A DNA stretch of 64,000 bases, taken from assembly GCA_001792895.1 (NCBI GenBank), contig MARA01000020.1, positions 434,001-498,000 on the forward strand, written 5' to 3'. Position 1 is the first letter of the stretch. Each line of letters starts with the position of its first letter. This DNA comes from Lentinus brumalis (lineage: Eukaryota; Basidiomycota; Agaricomycetes; Polyporales; Polyporaceae). A program made the position numbers and the translations under genes. Under the pieces are notes generated by a model that worked only from the letters and a program-made list of their open reading frames with translations, searched no databases and was not told the DNA's origin. Below are positions 45,123 to 57,057 of this stretch, in pieces.

Positions 45123-48100
45123 ATGTCGCAAGTACTCTTTGCTTACTGCCCCCAGGCTCTCTACGGCAGTGGTTGTTCAGACTCCTCATGCCCCCTAATT
45201 CACGACGCAAAGTACTGCCGGCTCTGTGCTATCATCTGCCAACCAGCATCAGTGTATGAAGCCCATCTCCAGAGCTCCGAACATTCCCGGAAGGTGGCTC
45301 GGCGGGGTTGGCAATACTGTTCCGTATGCCGCATTCCCGTCAGTGCGCAGCCGGAAGTCTGGTCTATACACGTAACTGGTCGGAAACATCGGAGGCACGC
45401 CGCCTCTCAATGCATCGATCCTATTGGAGTGCAGCCTACTGATCCTCCCCGAGATGAGCCCGCTTTGAAATATTGCGAGCACTGCGATCTCACCTTGACA
45501 TTGGATGCGTGGGGGACGCACCTCAATGGATTAAATCACCGGACACAAGAGAGGCACGCAGCCTTCCGGAGCGCATTCGAGAAGGCGACCACGGATAGAG
45601 CTGGTGTAGAGGTTTCTCACGTGGACGGTTTGGACTTCGGGGTGGTATCCATCGATGCAGCTCGACATGGTCTTCAAGCGCATATCTCGGTTGAGACGCC
45701 GGAGGATGCGACCCCAGTTTCGGTGACGTCGCTCGACATCTACTCCAGATTCCGTGCTGGGCATGGCGAGAAGGACATGCCGTGAGTTCAATTGTTTTTT
45801 TTTCGATACACATCGTGCACGCTCACTAAGGCTGAACGTGTTGCAGCTTCTACGTCAACAATCCCCCAGGATTGGTCGCTCCTGGACAGATGGTGCAAAT
45901 ACCCATCCGCTTCAAGAGGCACCGCCGAGGTCACTACGAGGAGCGATTGCTCATCACCTTCCAAGGGAACGACAAAGAGATCTTCGTCATAGCCCGACGA
46001 CTTCGAGCAATCGTCGGTGAAGCAGCGGACCACGAAACCCTCAAGCCCTCTAGGCCATATGTTCGCAATGCTCGCGCACGGTGGCGGCGAGGGCTTCCGA
46101 CCGTCTCCGGGGACAGACCTCCCTCCCTCCTGGCTGCGCAATGGGTCAAGAAGTTGGCTCAGTCACACATCCCGCTCAAGCTCGCCGAGCTGCTCAAATC
46201 AGGTAACGCAGAGGAGGTCGACGCGAGAGTGAAGGAGAAGTACTTCTGCGATTCGTTGAAGCTGAACAACCACCAGCTACGCTTCGCTAGGCTACTGTGG
46301 ATCGAAGAAAGCCGCACTGTGTGAGTTTATCGCATTTAATATACGTCTCGATGATGACTTAAGTATATGCTCGGCGCAAGTGAGGACATGCGGAGGTACG
46401 ACATGGTTGACGTTCGATTTGGGAAAGAAGGGAGGCTATACACGTACGTGCATACTGCCCGCACCTTGCGTATACCTCACGTTGAGAATGGGGTTATGTC
46501 CAACAGCTTGGAGGTCCCAGGATTAGCCGAGAAGCGACCCAGTGTCATGGTTGGTCAGTTCCGTCCCAGCTTCTATTTCAACCCTTGCTAGGTCTCATGT
46601 AGGATTAGGTGATGCTATTCAGGTTCAGGCTGCAGATGGCTCTGAGGAGCGGACGCACGAAGGGTTCGTCCACGACGTCCGACAGGAAACCATACGCGTT
46701 AGCTTCCACGGGTCGTTCCGTGCTGATAGCAGACGTTACAATGTCTGCTTTCAGCTGAACCGGATCCCTCTCAGGCGACAGCACCAGGCTTTGAACTCGT
46801 CCCTTCCTTCGCCGCAGCGAATCATATTCCCAGACTCTGGATAAGAAGGTCTCGGACGTTCTCTGGGTCCGAATGATCACCCCGTCGCCCCATTCAACGT
46901 GCTCGTAGCGAGGAATCCTGCGCAGATCCAGGCGGTCAAGTCAGTCCTGCAGCTCCGAGCGGGAGCTGCTCCCTTCGTTATATTCGGGCCGTGAGTGCTT
47001 GACATCCTTCCACGACACGGTCCTAACACGTCGAGTACCCAGACCCGGAACGGGTAAAACTGTCACTATAGTGGAAGCGATACGACAGATTCTCCACCGC
47101 GATCCAAGTGCACGAGTTCTGGCATGCGCACCGAGCAACAGTGCGGCAGACCTCATCGCTTTGCGATTGGCGTCCTTGACTCCGGAGGAGCTCTTCAGAT
47201 GCAACGCCGCATCTCGCGATCCTGCCTCCGTCCCAGACGCACTCGTCCCCTACACCTTGCGTATGACAACCCATTACGCTATTCCGCCTCTCGAGACCCT
47301 CCGGAAGTACCGCGTCATCGTATCCACCTGCGGGAACGCCTCGTTCGCGTATAATGTGGGCATGGAGCGCGGTCACTTCAGCCACATCTTCGTGGATGAA
47401 GCAGGCCAGGCAACCGAACCTGAGGTGTTGACAGCTATCAAGACCATGGCGTCGGAGGAGACCCGGATCGTCCTATCCGGTGATCCCAAGCAGCTGGGTC
47501 CGATCGTGCGGTCGAGCATTGCCCGAGATCACGGTCTCGGTGTGAGCTTCATGGAGAGGCTCATGGAACGTGGGGTCTACGACGAACAACATCGTGGCAT
47601 CTCGTGAGTGGCATCCTCCATACTTTTGCTACCTGCTTACAATTGGAGCTTCCTCAGGTGGATTAAGCTGCTCCAGAACTACAGGTCGCACGCCTCCATC
47701 TTGGCCTACCCAAACGAGACGTTCTACGAAGGAGAGCTGGAAGTGTGCGGAGATCGTGCGACCACCCATTCATTCATCGGCTCTCCCCAGCTGGAGTCGC
47801 CGAAGTTCCCTGTCATATTCCACGCAATTGCCGGCCAGAATGATCGGGAGTCGACTTCGCCATCCTACTTCAACATTGACGAGGCATCAGAGGTGAAGGC
47901 GTATGTGCAAGCCCTCCTCAACGACCGTAAATTCCCCATTCGTGAGTGATCCCCGAACTTCACAGGGAACACGACACATACTCAGTTGACAACGTAACAT
48001 TCGGTATTGCAGAGGCTCGAGACATTGGAGTGATCACGCCCTACCATGCGCAAGTTCGCAAGATCCGCAAGCTCTTGCGTGACGCCGACTTTGCAGACGT

Positions 48101-48652
48101 CGACGTGGGCAGCGTCGAAATATTCCAGGGCCAAGTACGTCGCCTCTTCCCTGCCCTCACGAGTATGCACTGATGCATGAATTTACCAGGAACGTAGAGC
48201 CATCATCATCTCTACAGTCCGAAGCAGCGCCGACCTCTTGGCATATGATGCGAAGTTCACCCTCGGTTTTGTCTCGAACCCTAGGAGGTTCAACGGTATG
48301 TCATATCATTCTCGTTGTCAGTCGGTATTGAGCTCAACATACGCACACAGTTGCGGTGACCCGCGCGCAAGCGCTTCTGATCGTTGTCGGAGACCCGTCC
48401 ATCCTCTCCGTCGACCCCATCTGGAGAGGCTTCATGAACTACGTGTACCTGCACGGCGGGTGGCGAGGAGACGCGCCGACCTGGGATGTGAACGCCCCGA
48501 TACGGACCGACGGTGACTATTCTGACGAGCTGCAGGAAGCCCTTGCTGCGGATATAAGCGCATTCATGGCGCGCCTGACTGTAGGTGAAGATGGGGGCGA
48601 AGACTTGGAGGGTGATGCGAACGTGGATAGGCCTTTCCAGGAAACAGACTAG
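45123..48652 (+). pseudogene. MOV10/SDE3-like RNA helicase, copy C, in-frame stop
   Basis: Exons 45123-45781, 45847-46320, 46381-46443, 46507-46553, 46603-46990, 47043-47603, 47658-47941, 48013-48134, 48190-48295 and 48351-48652 sum to exactly 1002 codons with all splice phases intact. The N-terminus has a CCCH finger (C9, C18, C23, H27) and three C2H2 fingers. The helicase core is complete, with [29 protein letters not shown] and [10 protein letters not shown]. The only lesion is TAA at 46842-46844, codon 495, just after IIFPDSG and before the NPAQIQAVKS segment that leads into motif I. Termination there would release a fingers-plus-beta-domain protein of 494 aa without ATPase. No splice site nearby removes the stop in frame. 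Stop readthrough, RNA editing, or a sequencing error remain possible. Confidence 0.88.
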
Positions 48653-49033
48653 GACTATGTGTTGTGGCAATTTCTTGCATACGGTCGAGCTTGTCGGAAG
48701 ATTTCATTATCTGAAAGCATGACAACGCTGATATCGACTACTGATGCACGTCCTGCACAAGGCAAGGTTGTACTCATTCTGTGCTGTTTTCGAGGACAGC
48801 AGATTGGTTAACGCCCTTTGCGTGATTGACGCATTTATGTGCGCACCGATGTGGACCTCAAGACCTGGGCACGACCCTGAACATTGCTGCATACGATCGC
48901 ATATGGCCTGTGTATCGAGAAGGCGGTCGTGATATGACAGACGTTATGGGGGGAATATAGCTGTAGTATAGTATCATAGTCCATCGAAAGCAATCTACCG
49001 TATATATACCTCGCAGCCTAGCAGGTAGCTCAC
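48653..49033. other. Convergent intergenic region
   Basis: AT-richer 380 bases between the 3' ends of helicase copy C and the NIPA-type transporter. No gene recognised. Confidence 0.5.
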
Positions 49034-50780
49034 TCAACCTCGCGGCGAGCGCCGTCCCACCACCGAGTCGCGCGGCGTATGGCTCCCGCTCCTCGACCCA
49101 TGGCCACTCATGCCCCTCACATGCACACTCCCGTTCCCGTTCCCGAACCGCTCTCTCCGCCCCGAGCGCAGCGCAGTCCGCTCGTCCGCCTCGAGCTCGT
49201 CGTCCTCCGCCTCGTGCAGCGTGTCGAGCCCGAGCCCGTCCGCGTCCCCATCCTCGTCGTCCTCGAACGCCTGGAACAGCGTCTGGCTCTGGTTCCGGTA
49301 CAGGCTGCTCCGGCGCCCATGTGCGGGCGAGAACGGCATTGTGCCCCCGATGGGCGTATTCGCGGCGCCGTTCCACCCATCGATCGACATGCGCCCCTGG
49401 ATGCTCAGGCGCGGGTGCATGAGCCCGGACTCGAGCGCGGAGTGGTGCGGATGTGGTGCTGCGGCGGGGTCGGGCTTGCGCGAAATCTCGAGGAGGTGCA
49501 CGCCGAGGAAGGTGACGAGAAAGCCGGCGAGGAGCGAGATGGAGTTGGCCGGGTCGTCAGTGTTGAAACCCTGGAAGAGGATGACGGATGCGATGATAGT
49601 CGCGGTCGAGAAGCCGACGTAGTACATCGGGTTCACGCTGCAGAGTACCCCATGATGAGGCATAGGTCGCGAATCATGAATGGGGGACGTACACGTTGGT
49701 AGAGAAGGTGTCGAGGGCCTTGTTGAAGTAGTTCATCTGCACCAGGATGCACCCGATGACGGTGATGCCGAAGACGTATGTGCTCGGGTGCGAGAACTGG
49801 TTGTTCCCCGCTAATGTGAGCTTGACGGCAACGCCAAAGCCTTTGATCGCCATGACCGACACGGAGCCGACGAGCGAGCATATTGAAATGTACACAGCAG
49901 GGTTCGTCCGGCCGTATTTCGGCACGACGAGGTATATCATCACCAGACTGAAGACGAGGACCGTGAAACAGTACATCATGAAGCCTGTGATCGTCGTCAG
50001 TACCAATGCTGTGGCGTGTAATATCCACGACCGCTACAATCGGGCGACCGCTAAATGCGAGAATTGTAGCATGGCCTCGCATCTGACTGGGCCGAGGAGA
50101 TACGATGTAGGTTGGTGACTAGACATACCTGGTTGTAGTGCAAAATGCAAAATCTCATCCACTGTTTGTACATCCTTGTCTGGAGGTGCGTGTAGCACTA
50201 TAATGAGGGAGCCTAACAGACACAAGGAGCATCCAAGTCGGCCGAGGTGGCCGAGCTCTTCATTTAGGAGGAAGGATGCGAGTATTGCGCTGCAAGCGAT
50301 AATTCCGGTATCACGTAGCTTGCGTAGGGGTAAGAAACATACCCGATGATGACGCTGAGAGCACCCAGAGGGGTGACGAGTATCGGGGGCGCGAATGTGT
50401 ACGCCGCGAAGTTTGCAACTTCAACATAACGTCACAGACTTGAAGAGACGAGATAACGCGTAGACGTACCTTCGCCCACGATTACTTTTGCAACACCGTC
50501 AGACCCGCCGTACGCACACCCGAGAATACTCCCACTCACATGTTGACATCCCCGCCCACCATATCGGATTCCTGAGGTATGTGTAGCTCTCCGTCGCTTG
50601 GGAGTACGCCGATGCCTCTCCAGCTTGATTGAGACCCTAGGTTCCCCGATGGCTGAGTCGCAGCACAGTCACAGAGTGTGCGCACGGGAAGCCGACCTTT
50701 TTGGTGAGGATGAAGCTCGTCCCGATCGCGAGGGAGCTGGATACGGCTAGCGCGAGCCCGATGTACCTGTCCTCGACCAT
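49034..50780 (-). CDS. NIPA-type magnesium transporter (DUF803 family)
   Basis: Exons 50780-50697, 50636-50540, 50484-50470, 50418-50343, 50289-50129, 49984-49693 and 49637-49034 join to 442 aa. The family has nine or so membrane helices and moves Mg2+ at the plasma or endosomal membrane. Seen: MVEDRYIGLALAVSSSL, FILTKKGLNQAG, NPIWWAGM, LIVGEVANFAAYTFAPP, ILVTPLGALSVIIGAIL, IIVLHAPPDKDV, YGRTNPAVYISICS, AIKGFGVAVKL, YFNKALDTFSTNVV and NPMYYVGFSTATII. The hydrophilic C-terminal tail is Arg/Ser/Gly-rich. Exon 3 is a 15-nt microexon (two partial and four full codons) that restores LIVGEVANF. The intron before exon 6 is 144 nt. The first donor is GTCGGC, not consensus but phase-correct. With MRS2 this makes two magnesium transport genes 16 kb apart, probably by chance. 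Confidence 0.93.
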
Positions 50781-51213
50781 GGCCTGCGTCGACAGTTATA
50801 TTTCGCCTCTGAGAAAGGCGAAGATGTGGTAAAGAAGGAGCGTGGGTGGTAGACCAGGTGTCAGTACCGGGAAAGTTGAGACAAGAGAGAGCAAGCAAGT
50901 TCAAGCCAGAGAACGAGAAGCGTGCGTGCGGCGTTCTCAACGCGCGGCGCAGAAACTATGTTGCACACGCGTGATGAGCGAGGAGAACGGCGAGGAGAAC
51001 GTGGACGAGGACGAAGACGAAGACGAGAACAGCATGCCACGCACGTCGCGCGCCCACGCGACTTTGCTCACGCGTCGATTCCCTGGTTCCCCAGCCGCAG
51101 CTCGAATGCTGCCGGCTCTCTCTCGTCTGCCTACATCGTCTAGCTGCAGCTTTGTCTCTTTCGCGTTCTTGAGGACAGCGAAAACCCTGCGAATACACCG
51201 ATTCTACGCGGTC
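50781..51213. promoter_or_regulatory. Divergent promoter region (NIPA transporter / aminopeptidase)
   Basis: 433 bases between divergent starts. The plus-strand frame of the aminopeptidase is open upstream to an ATG at 50974, so part of this may be coding if an N-terminally extended form exists. Confidence 0.4.
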
Positions 51214-54200
51214 ATGGCTACACACGCGACGGTGGACACCTCCTCACGCCTCCGGGCCCTCCGCGAGCTCATGGCGAAGCCAGAGCACAACGTGCAGGCA
51301 TTCGTCGTACCCACCGAAGACCAACGCAAGTACATCTCGCGCCGGACACGCCCGAAGGACGCGTACGATCGCGCCTGATCCTCCTCCAGACTTCAGCGAG
51401 TACATCGCGCAGTGCGATGAGCGGCGCGCCTTCATCTCGGGCTTCACGGGATCTGCTGGTACATTTCTATCTACGATGATTGTCTGCTGTGGTATCCAAC
51501 TGTGTTCTACGGCTAGGGACGGCGGTTGTGACCGAACAGGAGGCGCTCCTCTTCACCGATGGGCGGTACTTCCTCCAGGCGGAGAAGCAGCTGGACCAGT
51601 ATGTATTGATCGTAGCAATCCGAATGCGAGAGAGGTGTTGAATGAGTGATTGGCATGACAGAAACTGGACGTTGATGAAGCAGGGCCTCCCAGGTGAATA
51701 CCTTACCTAGTCGCGCTTACATACAATCCTGAGTTATCTGCGAGATGTCCCCTCCTGGCAGGAATTTCTGTCTAAGGTACGCCGTATTGGACGTCTTCTG
51801 GTGGAGGGCGACAAGTGAACTGACATGAGTGTTTTGACAGAACCTAGGGAACAACACGCGCATAGGTGTCGACCCAACGCTCATCTCTGCCTGTATGTAG
51901 TCGCACGTCCGCTCTGAGACATGCTCTCCAGCTGAGGATCGCATAGCGGACGCGGACACCATCTCCAAGGCTCTCGAGCCCAAACAGTCCGAGCTCGTTT
52001 CGCTTTCTAAGAACCTCGTCGACATTGTATGGGGCTCCGACCGCCCGGCTCGACCCGCGAGCAAGGTCTTCCCGCTCGACGTGAAGTATTCCGGTATGTC
52101 GCTCTCCTACTAGCAGTACAGAGCAGAGCCCCACTTCCGTTCCGCTGACAACCTGGACTGACAGGCGAGACGCCTACTGAGAAGCTCAAGCGCGTCCGGG
52201 AAGAGCTCAAGAAGAAAGACGCCAAGTACATAGTAGTCAACATGCTCGACGAAGTTGCGTGGTTGTACAACCTCCGCGGCGCTGACATCGACTACAACCC
52301 TGGTGCGTCCAAGACCGCCGGCGCCTTCCTTTGACACTGCTGAGCGAGACGCTTCCGCAGTGTTCTTCGCGTACAGCCTGATCGACGCGCACAAGGCGCT
52401 GCTGTTCGTGAACGAGTCGCAGGTTGACGACGCGGTGCGGCAACACCTCGGGTCTGAGGTCGCGATCCACCCGTACGACACGTTCTTCTCGTACCTCACC
52501 CAACTCGGCGCCGAGCTCAACGCGCACAAAGATTCGGTGCGGCGTCCACCAACATTGAGCGCCTCGTCATCCAACTGACATCACTGTCCCCACAGAAAGT
52601 TCTCGTGAGCGACAAAGCAAGTCTCGCAGTCGCCCAAGCAATTGGCAAGGTGCGTCTCCCCCCTCCCTCGGTGCCACAGTGGAGGCTTCCGGACTCCGGA
52701 ACGACGTAAACTGACACCAGGTCCGCCCGGACATCATCAAGGACAACATTACCGTCGTGCGCTCGCCCGTCACCGACCTCAAAGCGATCAAGAACGACGC
52801 CGAGGTCGCGGGCTTCCGCGCGTCGCACGTCCGCGATGGGGCGGCGCTCGTACGGTACTTCGCGTGGCTGGAGGAGCAACTCGATGCTGGGAAGGAGAGA
52901 CCGGAGAGCGAGGTTGCGGGCCAGCTGGAGAAGTACCGCGCGGAGGGGCAGCACTTCAAGGGGCTGTCGTTCCCGACGATCTCGGCTACTGGACCTAATG
53001 GCGGTACGTCCTCTGTGGGCTTGAGCCTGTTCTCCTGTGTTGACACGGGGTGTATGTATAGCGATCATCCACTACGAGCCCGTGCCGGGTAGCGACGACA
53101 TTGTGAGGAAGGACCAGGTGCGCATGCACGTGCGTTATTGGATACTGGCCACGCTGACCTTACCTTAAGATCTATCTGTGCGATTCTGGAGGTAGGCACA
53201 TCTGTTGTACATGTGCAATCCGTGCTGAGGAGGCGTGGTGTTAAGCACAATACCTTGACGGGACGACCGACGTGACACGGACATACGTGCGTCAAGCTCG
53301 TGCTGATATGTTCACCTTCATTGCGCTCACCATCCTGCTTCTCCACGCAGCACTTCGGTACGCCAACGGCGGAACAAAAGCGTGCGTTCACTCGGGTACT
53401 GCAAGGCCATATCGCGATCGACACGGCTATCTTCCCCAACGGCACTACTGGTAAGTCGGCCCTCGTGTTTGTTGTGCCCATGGCCGAGTCAATCCTCACT
53501 GCGACTCCCCGCAGGATATCTGCTGTAGGTCGAGAGGTGTTCACCACAGTGCGCATACTAACCGGGTACATGGCTTAGCGACCCCTTCGCTCGGAGACCT
53601 CTCTGGGAAGACGGCCTTGGTAAGCGATCCGCGCATCCTCTGCCTGGAGCTGGCTTGGGCTTACTCACGGCATCTTGCAGACTATCGGTGTGTTCCCTTT
53701 TGGAGTTCTACGTAGGAGCTGTCTGACTTGAAGCGGCCAGACATGGAACAGGTCACGGTGTTGGTGAGTAGACATCGCCGCGCGTTCCGTGCGGACACCG
53801 CTCACACCATCGCCAGGTCACTTCCTGAACGTACACGAGGGTGCGTCTGCTGAGGGAATCACGATCTCTTTGTTGGGTCGCCTGATCGGTACCATCTAGG
53901 ACCCCACGGCATCGGTGTCCGCATCGGTTCGTACCAGAAAGCCTTTGGTGGCTACCCAATCTCACCTCTCTGTCACAAGCTTACAACAGCACTCCTCTGA
54001 AACCCGGCATGACGGTTTCCAATGGTGCGTCCATAAGACAAGGACCGTCAGCTCGAGATCTGACAATGAATCGATCACACAGAACCTGGGTACTACAAGG
54101 ACGGCAGCTACGGCATACGCATTGAGAACGTAGTCGTCGTCCGGGAAGCACAGACCCCTACCAACTTCGGGGACAAAGGCTATCTACGCCTCGAGCACGT

Positions 54201-54419
54201 CACCTTGGTGCGTCGCGAGTCTTCCGGGCATGACAAGACGCTGACCGACGATGACAGTGCCCGATGGGCAAGAACCTCATCGACACGTCGCTCCTGAGCG
54301 TGAAGGAGAAGGAGTGGTTGAACGCGTATCATGCTGAGGTCCTCGACAAAGTCTCGCCGCTTGTTCAGGAGGACGAACGCGCCCTGAAGTGGCTGCAGCG
54401 CGAGTGCTCGCCTCTATAA
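51214..54419 (+). CDS. Xaa-Pro aminopeptidase P (M24B metallopeptidase)
   Basis: Twenty-four exons join to 619 aa: 51214-51325, 51390-51458, 51517-51598, 51662-51693, 51745-51776, 51841-51892, 51947-52093, 52165-52302, 52361-52536, 52596-52649, 52721-53003, 53062-53117, 53170-53191, 53246-53286, 53351-53450, 53515-53524, 53579-53619, 53681-53687, 53741-53763, 53817-53840, 53900-53926, 53980-54024, 54083-54207, 54258-54419. The enzyme removes N-terminal residues preceding proline. The creatinase-like N-domain ([23 protein letters not shown]) is followed by the metal-binding core: DSGAQY and DGTTDVTRT (Asp ligands), HGTGHGVG (His), VSNEPGYY (Glu) and IRIENVV (Glu). Exons of 10 and 7 nt are needed to restore GYLLDPF and DYRHGTG. 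Intron 1 uses a GC donor (GCAAGT). An upstream ATG at 51034 or 50974 could add a presequence. Confidence 0.95.
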
Positions 54420-55356
54420 GGTAGGTGCGCTGATTGCATGGATGGCGCGGGACTGACCACTTCCCAGGAGTGTGCGCGAAGTGATAGCAAACTGTATACT
54501 CACGGTTCCAGACCATGACATCGGGAATTTACCATGAAGGTGGATCCATACATGATCGTGTCCGCTCGAGCCCCAGAAACCGATACAAGGTCCGTCCGAC
54601 CTATCTACTCAGCACGCATCCCATGCGGCGAACCCAGATCTCCAACTCGCAGAGGGAATACCAGAGTGACCGTCGCCCGCACTGGCGTGTGCGGCACTGA
54701 GGCACTGGTGGTGCTCGAGGCTCTCCATGTGCGAGGAGTAGTTGGCAGGGGAGGTGCAGAGCGCCGCGCAGGGGACGCAGAGTTTCAGATTGTGGTCTGA
54801 AGGGCAGTCAGGGATGTGGCACGGGATGGTGTGCAAAGTCTGCCTGCGGGCAGAAGGCGGCGGAGAGTTATTCTCGCCGGTCGGAAGAGGTGTGCTGTTG
54901 TATGCCTGGAGCGGACGAAGTGAGCCAGTCGGCTGGACGTTGGCTTTATGCTCTGGCAGCGGCCTATGTCGCGCATGGCCAAACGTTGCCAGCTGCAATA
55001 TGCGTCCGGAACTGATAGTGATGTTGGACTGGGCCCGTATGTATGTATGTATTCTCCTTGTTTATTGCCCGTGAAGGCCAAGCCTTATGGTAGGCAGTAA
55101 AGACATGCAGCTATCTACGTGTGATGAGACGTGGGGTCGGACAAAAACATTGAGAGGCGCCCCTAAGGACGCCTGGGCCCGTGTCACGGACCGAGCGGCG
55201 CAACCATGATAATGTCCCACCCGCGTGCGTACGGGCTACGGAAGTCGATTATCCGAGTGGTTACCAGGGATGACATAAGGCAGAGGTCGAGACAGGCGAC
55301 ATTTCAGGTTGTTCGTTCGTGCGCCCATCCGTACTGAGCGTTGCATCAAACCCAGG
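54420..55356. other. Intergenic apart from the helicase remnant
   Basis: Between the aminopeptidase and the first F-box-like gene. Beyond the zinc-finger remnant at 54705-54821, nothing is recognised. Confidence 0.4.
54705..54821 (-). pseudogene. Remnant of a fourth MOV10/SDE3-like helicase (zinc-finger part)
   Basis: On the minus strand an open frame contains CHIPDCPSDH, which has the CX4CX3H spacing of the second half of the helicase CCCH finger. It is followed by LCVPCAALCTSPANYSSH and MESLEHH, with the same CX2CX12HX5H spacing as the first C2H2 finger of copies A-C. The residues flanking it lose similarity, and no helicase core follows. It lies 6 kb beyond helicase copy C, in opposite orientation. 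A chance match to this combined spacing is unlikely, but the fragment is short and a different zinc-finger gene is possible. Confidence 0.55.
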
Positions 55357-57057
55357 TCAGAATGTACCCGCGCGATTGTCTATGCCTTGAGGAACCAGCT
55401 CGAATGTCGGCGCTGTGGCTGCCTTTTCGAACCAAATCTCGCGCGCTTGGGACGCACTGAGCTCCTGCCAATCGCCAACCACGAGCTCCCATGCGCGCAC
55501 TCCTCGGCCCACGACGTCAATTGATACCTGGCGCAGCGGATGGAAGCGTTCCACTACTGTGCGCAAGTATTTTTCACCCTCCTCGTAGGCTTCGCGCGTG
55601 TTCTCCATTTGTCTATGACTGTAGACGGTCATGGTGGGCGCTGTAAACTGGACCAGGAGGGAGGACACAGAACTTGAGGCGTCGTCCAGGTGGTTGGCAA
55701 GAATAGCCTGAAGAAGATATCAGTACTGTATCGGAGAGTTCATCTTCAGTAAGTTGAAGTGTTGCGATGACTCACCGCCAGCGTTACGATGCGCCAAAAC
55801 TTCAATAGCTCCTGTGGCCACCGTACAACGATGTCACGCCCGCGGCTAGCGGCTAACCAGTGTATAAATGGCTGAAAGAGGCAGCTTGTACTCCGGTGGA
55901 AGGCGGGCCATAGATGGTCGAAGTCCGCACGACAGGAGATGCCCTTCGGGCGCAGGTTCTCCAGGACATCGACCATCACATCCGCTCGCGGCCTCGCATT
56001 TGTCATGACCAGTTGTACGACGCCGTTCGGACAGAGCACTCCAAGATAGTAGAGCTCTGACGCGTCCCTGGTTGTGACGCGCCGCAAATGTGGCCAGGAT
56101 CTCTCGTGCACGGGCAGCGTCATGTATTCGCCTCGGGCTGACTGGACTACTTCCTGGACGTCGATACTAACAGGGTCTGTGAGCAACAGAAGTTGATCCC
56201 CTGTAACGCTGCTGAGATAGAAAGACCGGGTCATCAACTCCTCGATACCTGGGAACAGGCGGACAAGGGTGTGGATGCCGTCGGGAACGAAGACATGGCT
56301 CAGATCGAGGACGCGAACATGTGGAAAGGGCTCCGAGTCCGATATCAGAGAGGCATCGCGGAGGGTGAGCTTCTCCAAAATGGAAGTGTGGCCTCGAGTG
56401 AAGGGGAAGGGGTCGGAGGTTTCCCTGGCAGTCTTCGGGTTACATAGGGAGTCAAATGTGAAGCTGAGCAGCAGAGAACGGAGATTGGGGAGTACGCCGA
56501 TGAGCACGTCCTGGTACGTCTGAGTGATATCAAGGAGGTGCAAATTTTCGAGCTGCGTGAGATAGCCGAGTGTAGTCTTCAATAACACGGGGGATATTCC
56601 GAAAGGGGCGATTTCTGCGAGGGAGAGGGCGACGAGATTCAAACAGCTTCCGACGATCTTGAGTACGGCTCCAATCGACTCTTCTAAAGCGTCGTTGGGA
56701 CCCTCCATCATAGATCCGTGCATTGCAGTGTATTCGTCCGTAAGGACTTCCAGTCCGAATCGTCGCAGTGAAGATGGGCGTGCCGGGTCTGCATCCATGA
56801 ACGCCCGAAAAGACTCTTGACGATGCCAGCCCACCACGACGTGACCTTTCAATAGGATCGATGCAAGTGCACTGCGGAGAGCTTTGTCCGTCCTCGTCAG
56901 GCTTTCTACATCACGGCGCCCGAGGAATGCGACGATGTGAAGCAGCGTGTCGAAGTTCAGGTCACTGAGATTGCGATGAATGTTACGTGGGCTGCGGAAG
57001 TACTCCGATCATCAGCAAGCATGTACGGACCACTTCGGAGCATACTTACCTTGACAT
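55357..57057 (-). CDS. F-box-like/LRR-type protein, paralogue 1, 524 aa
   Basis: Exons 57057-57050 (start and two codons, 8 nt), 56991-55776 and 55707-55357. The N-terminus LSDLNFDTLLHIVAFL followed by VESLTRTDKALRSALASILLKG matches the helical F-box-like pattern of mushroom proteins that may recruit targets to SCF ubiquitin ligases. The rest has degenerate leucine-rich repeats: LVALSLAEIAPFG, LENLHLLDITQTYQDVL, VRVLDLSHVFVPDGI, LRRVTTRDASELYYLG. The last exon ends EIWFEKAATAPTFEL. The tiny first exon is inferred from a good donor after ATGTCAAG and is the weakest part of the model. A homologue with the same domain order follows at 57.5-59.1 kb in tandem. Confidence 0.75.

Noticed and set aside
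50974..51213. N-terminal extension of the aminopeptidase with a mitochondrial-like presequence
   Set aside because: Open and in frame, but acidic and low-complexity at first and not needed for the enzyme; kept only as an alternative start.
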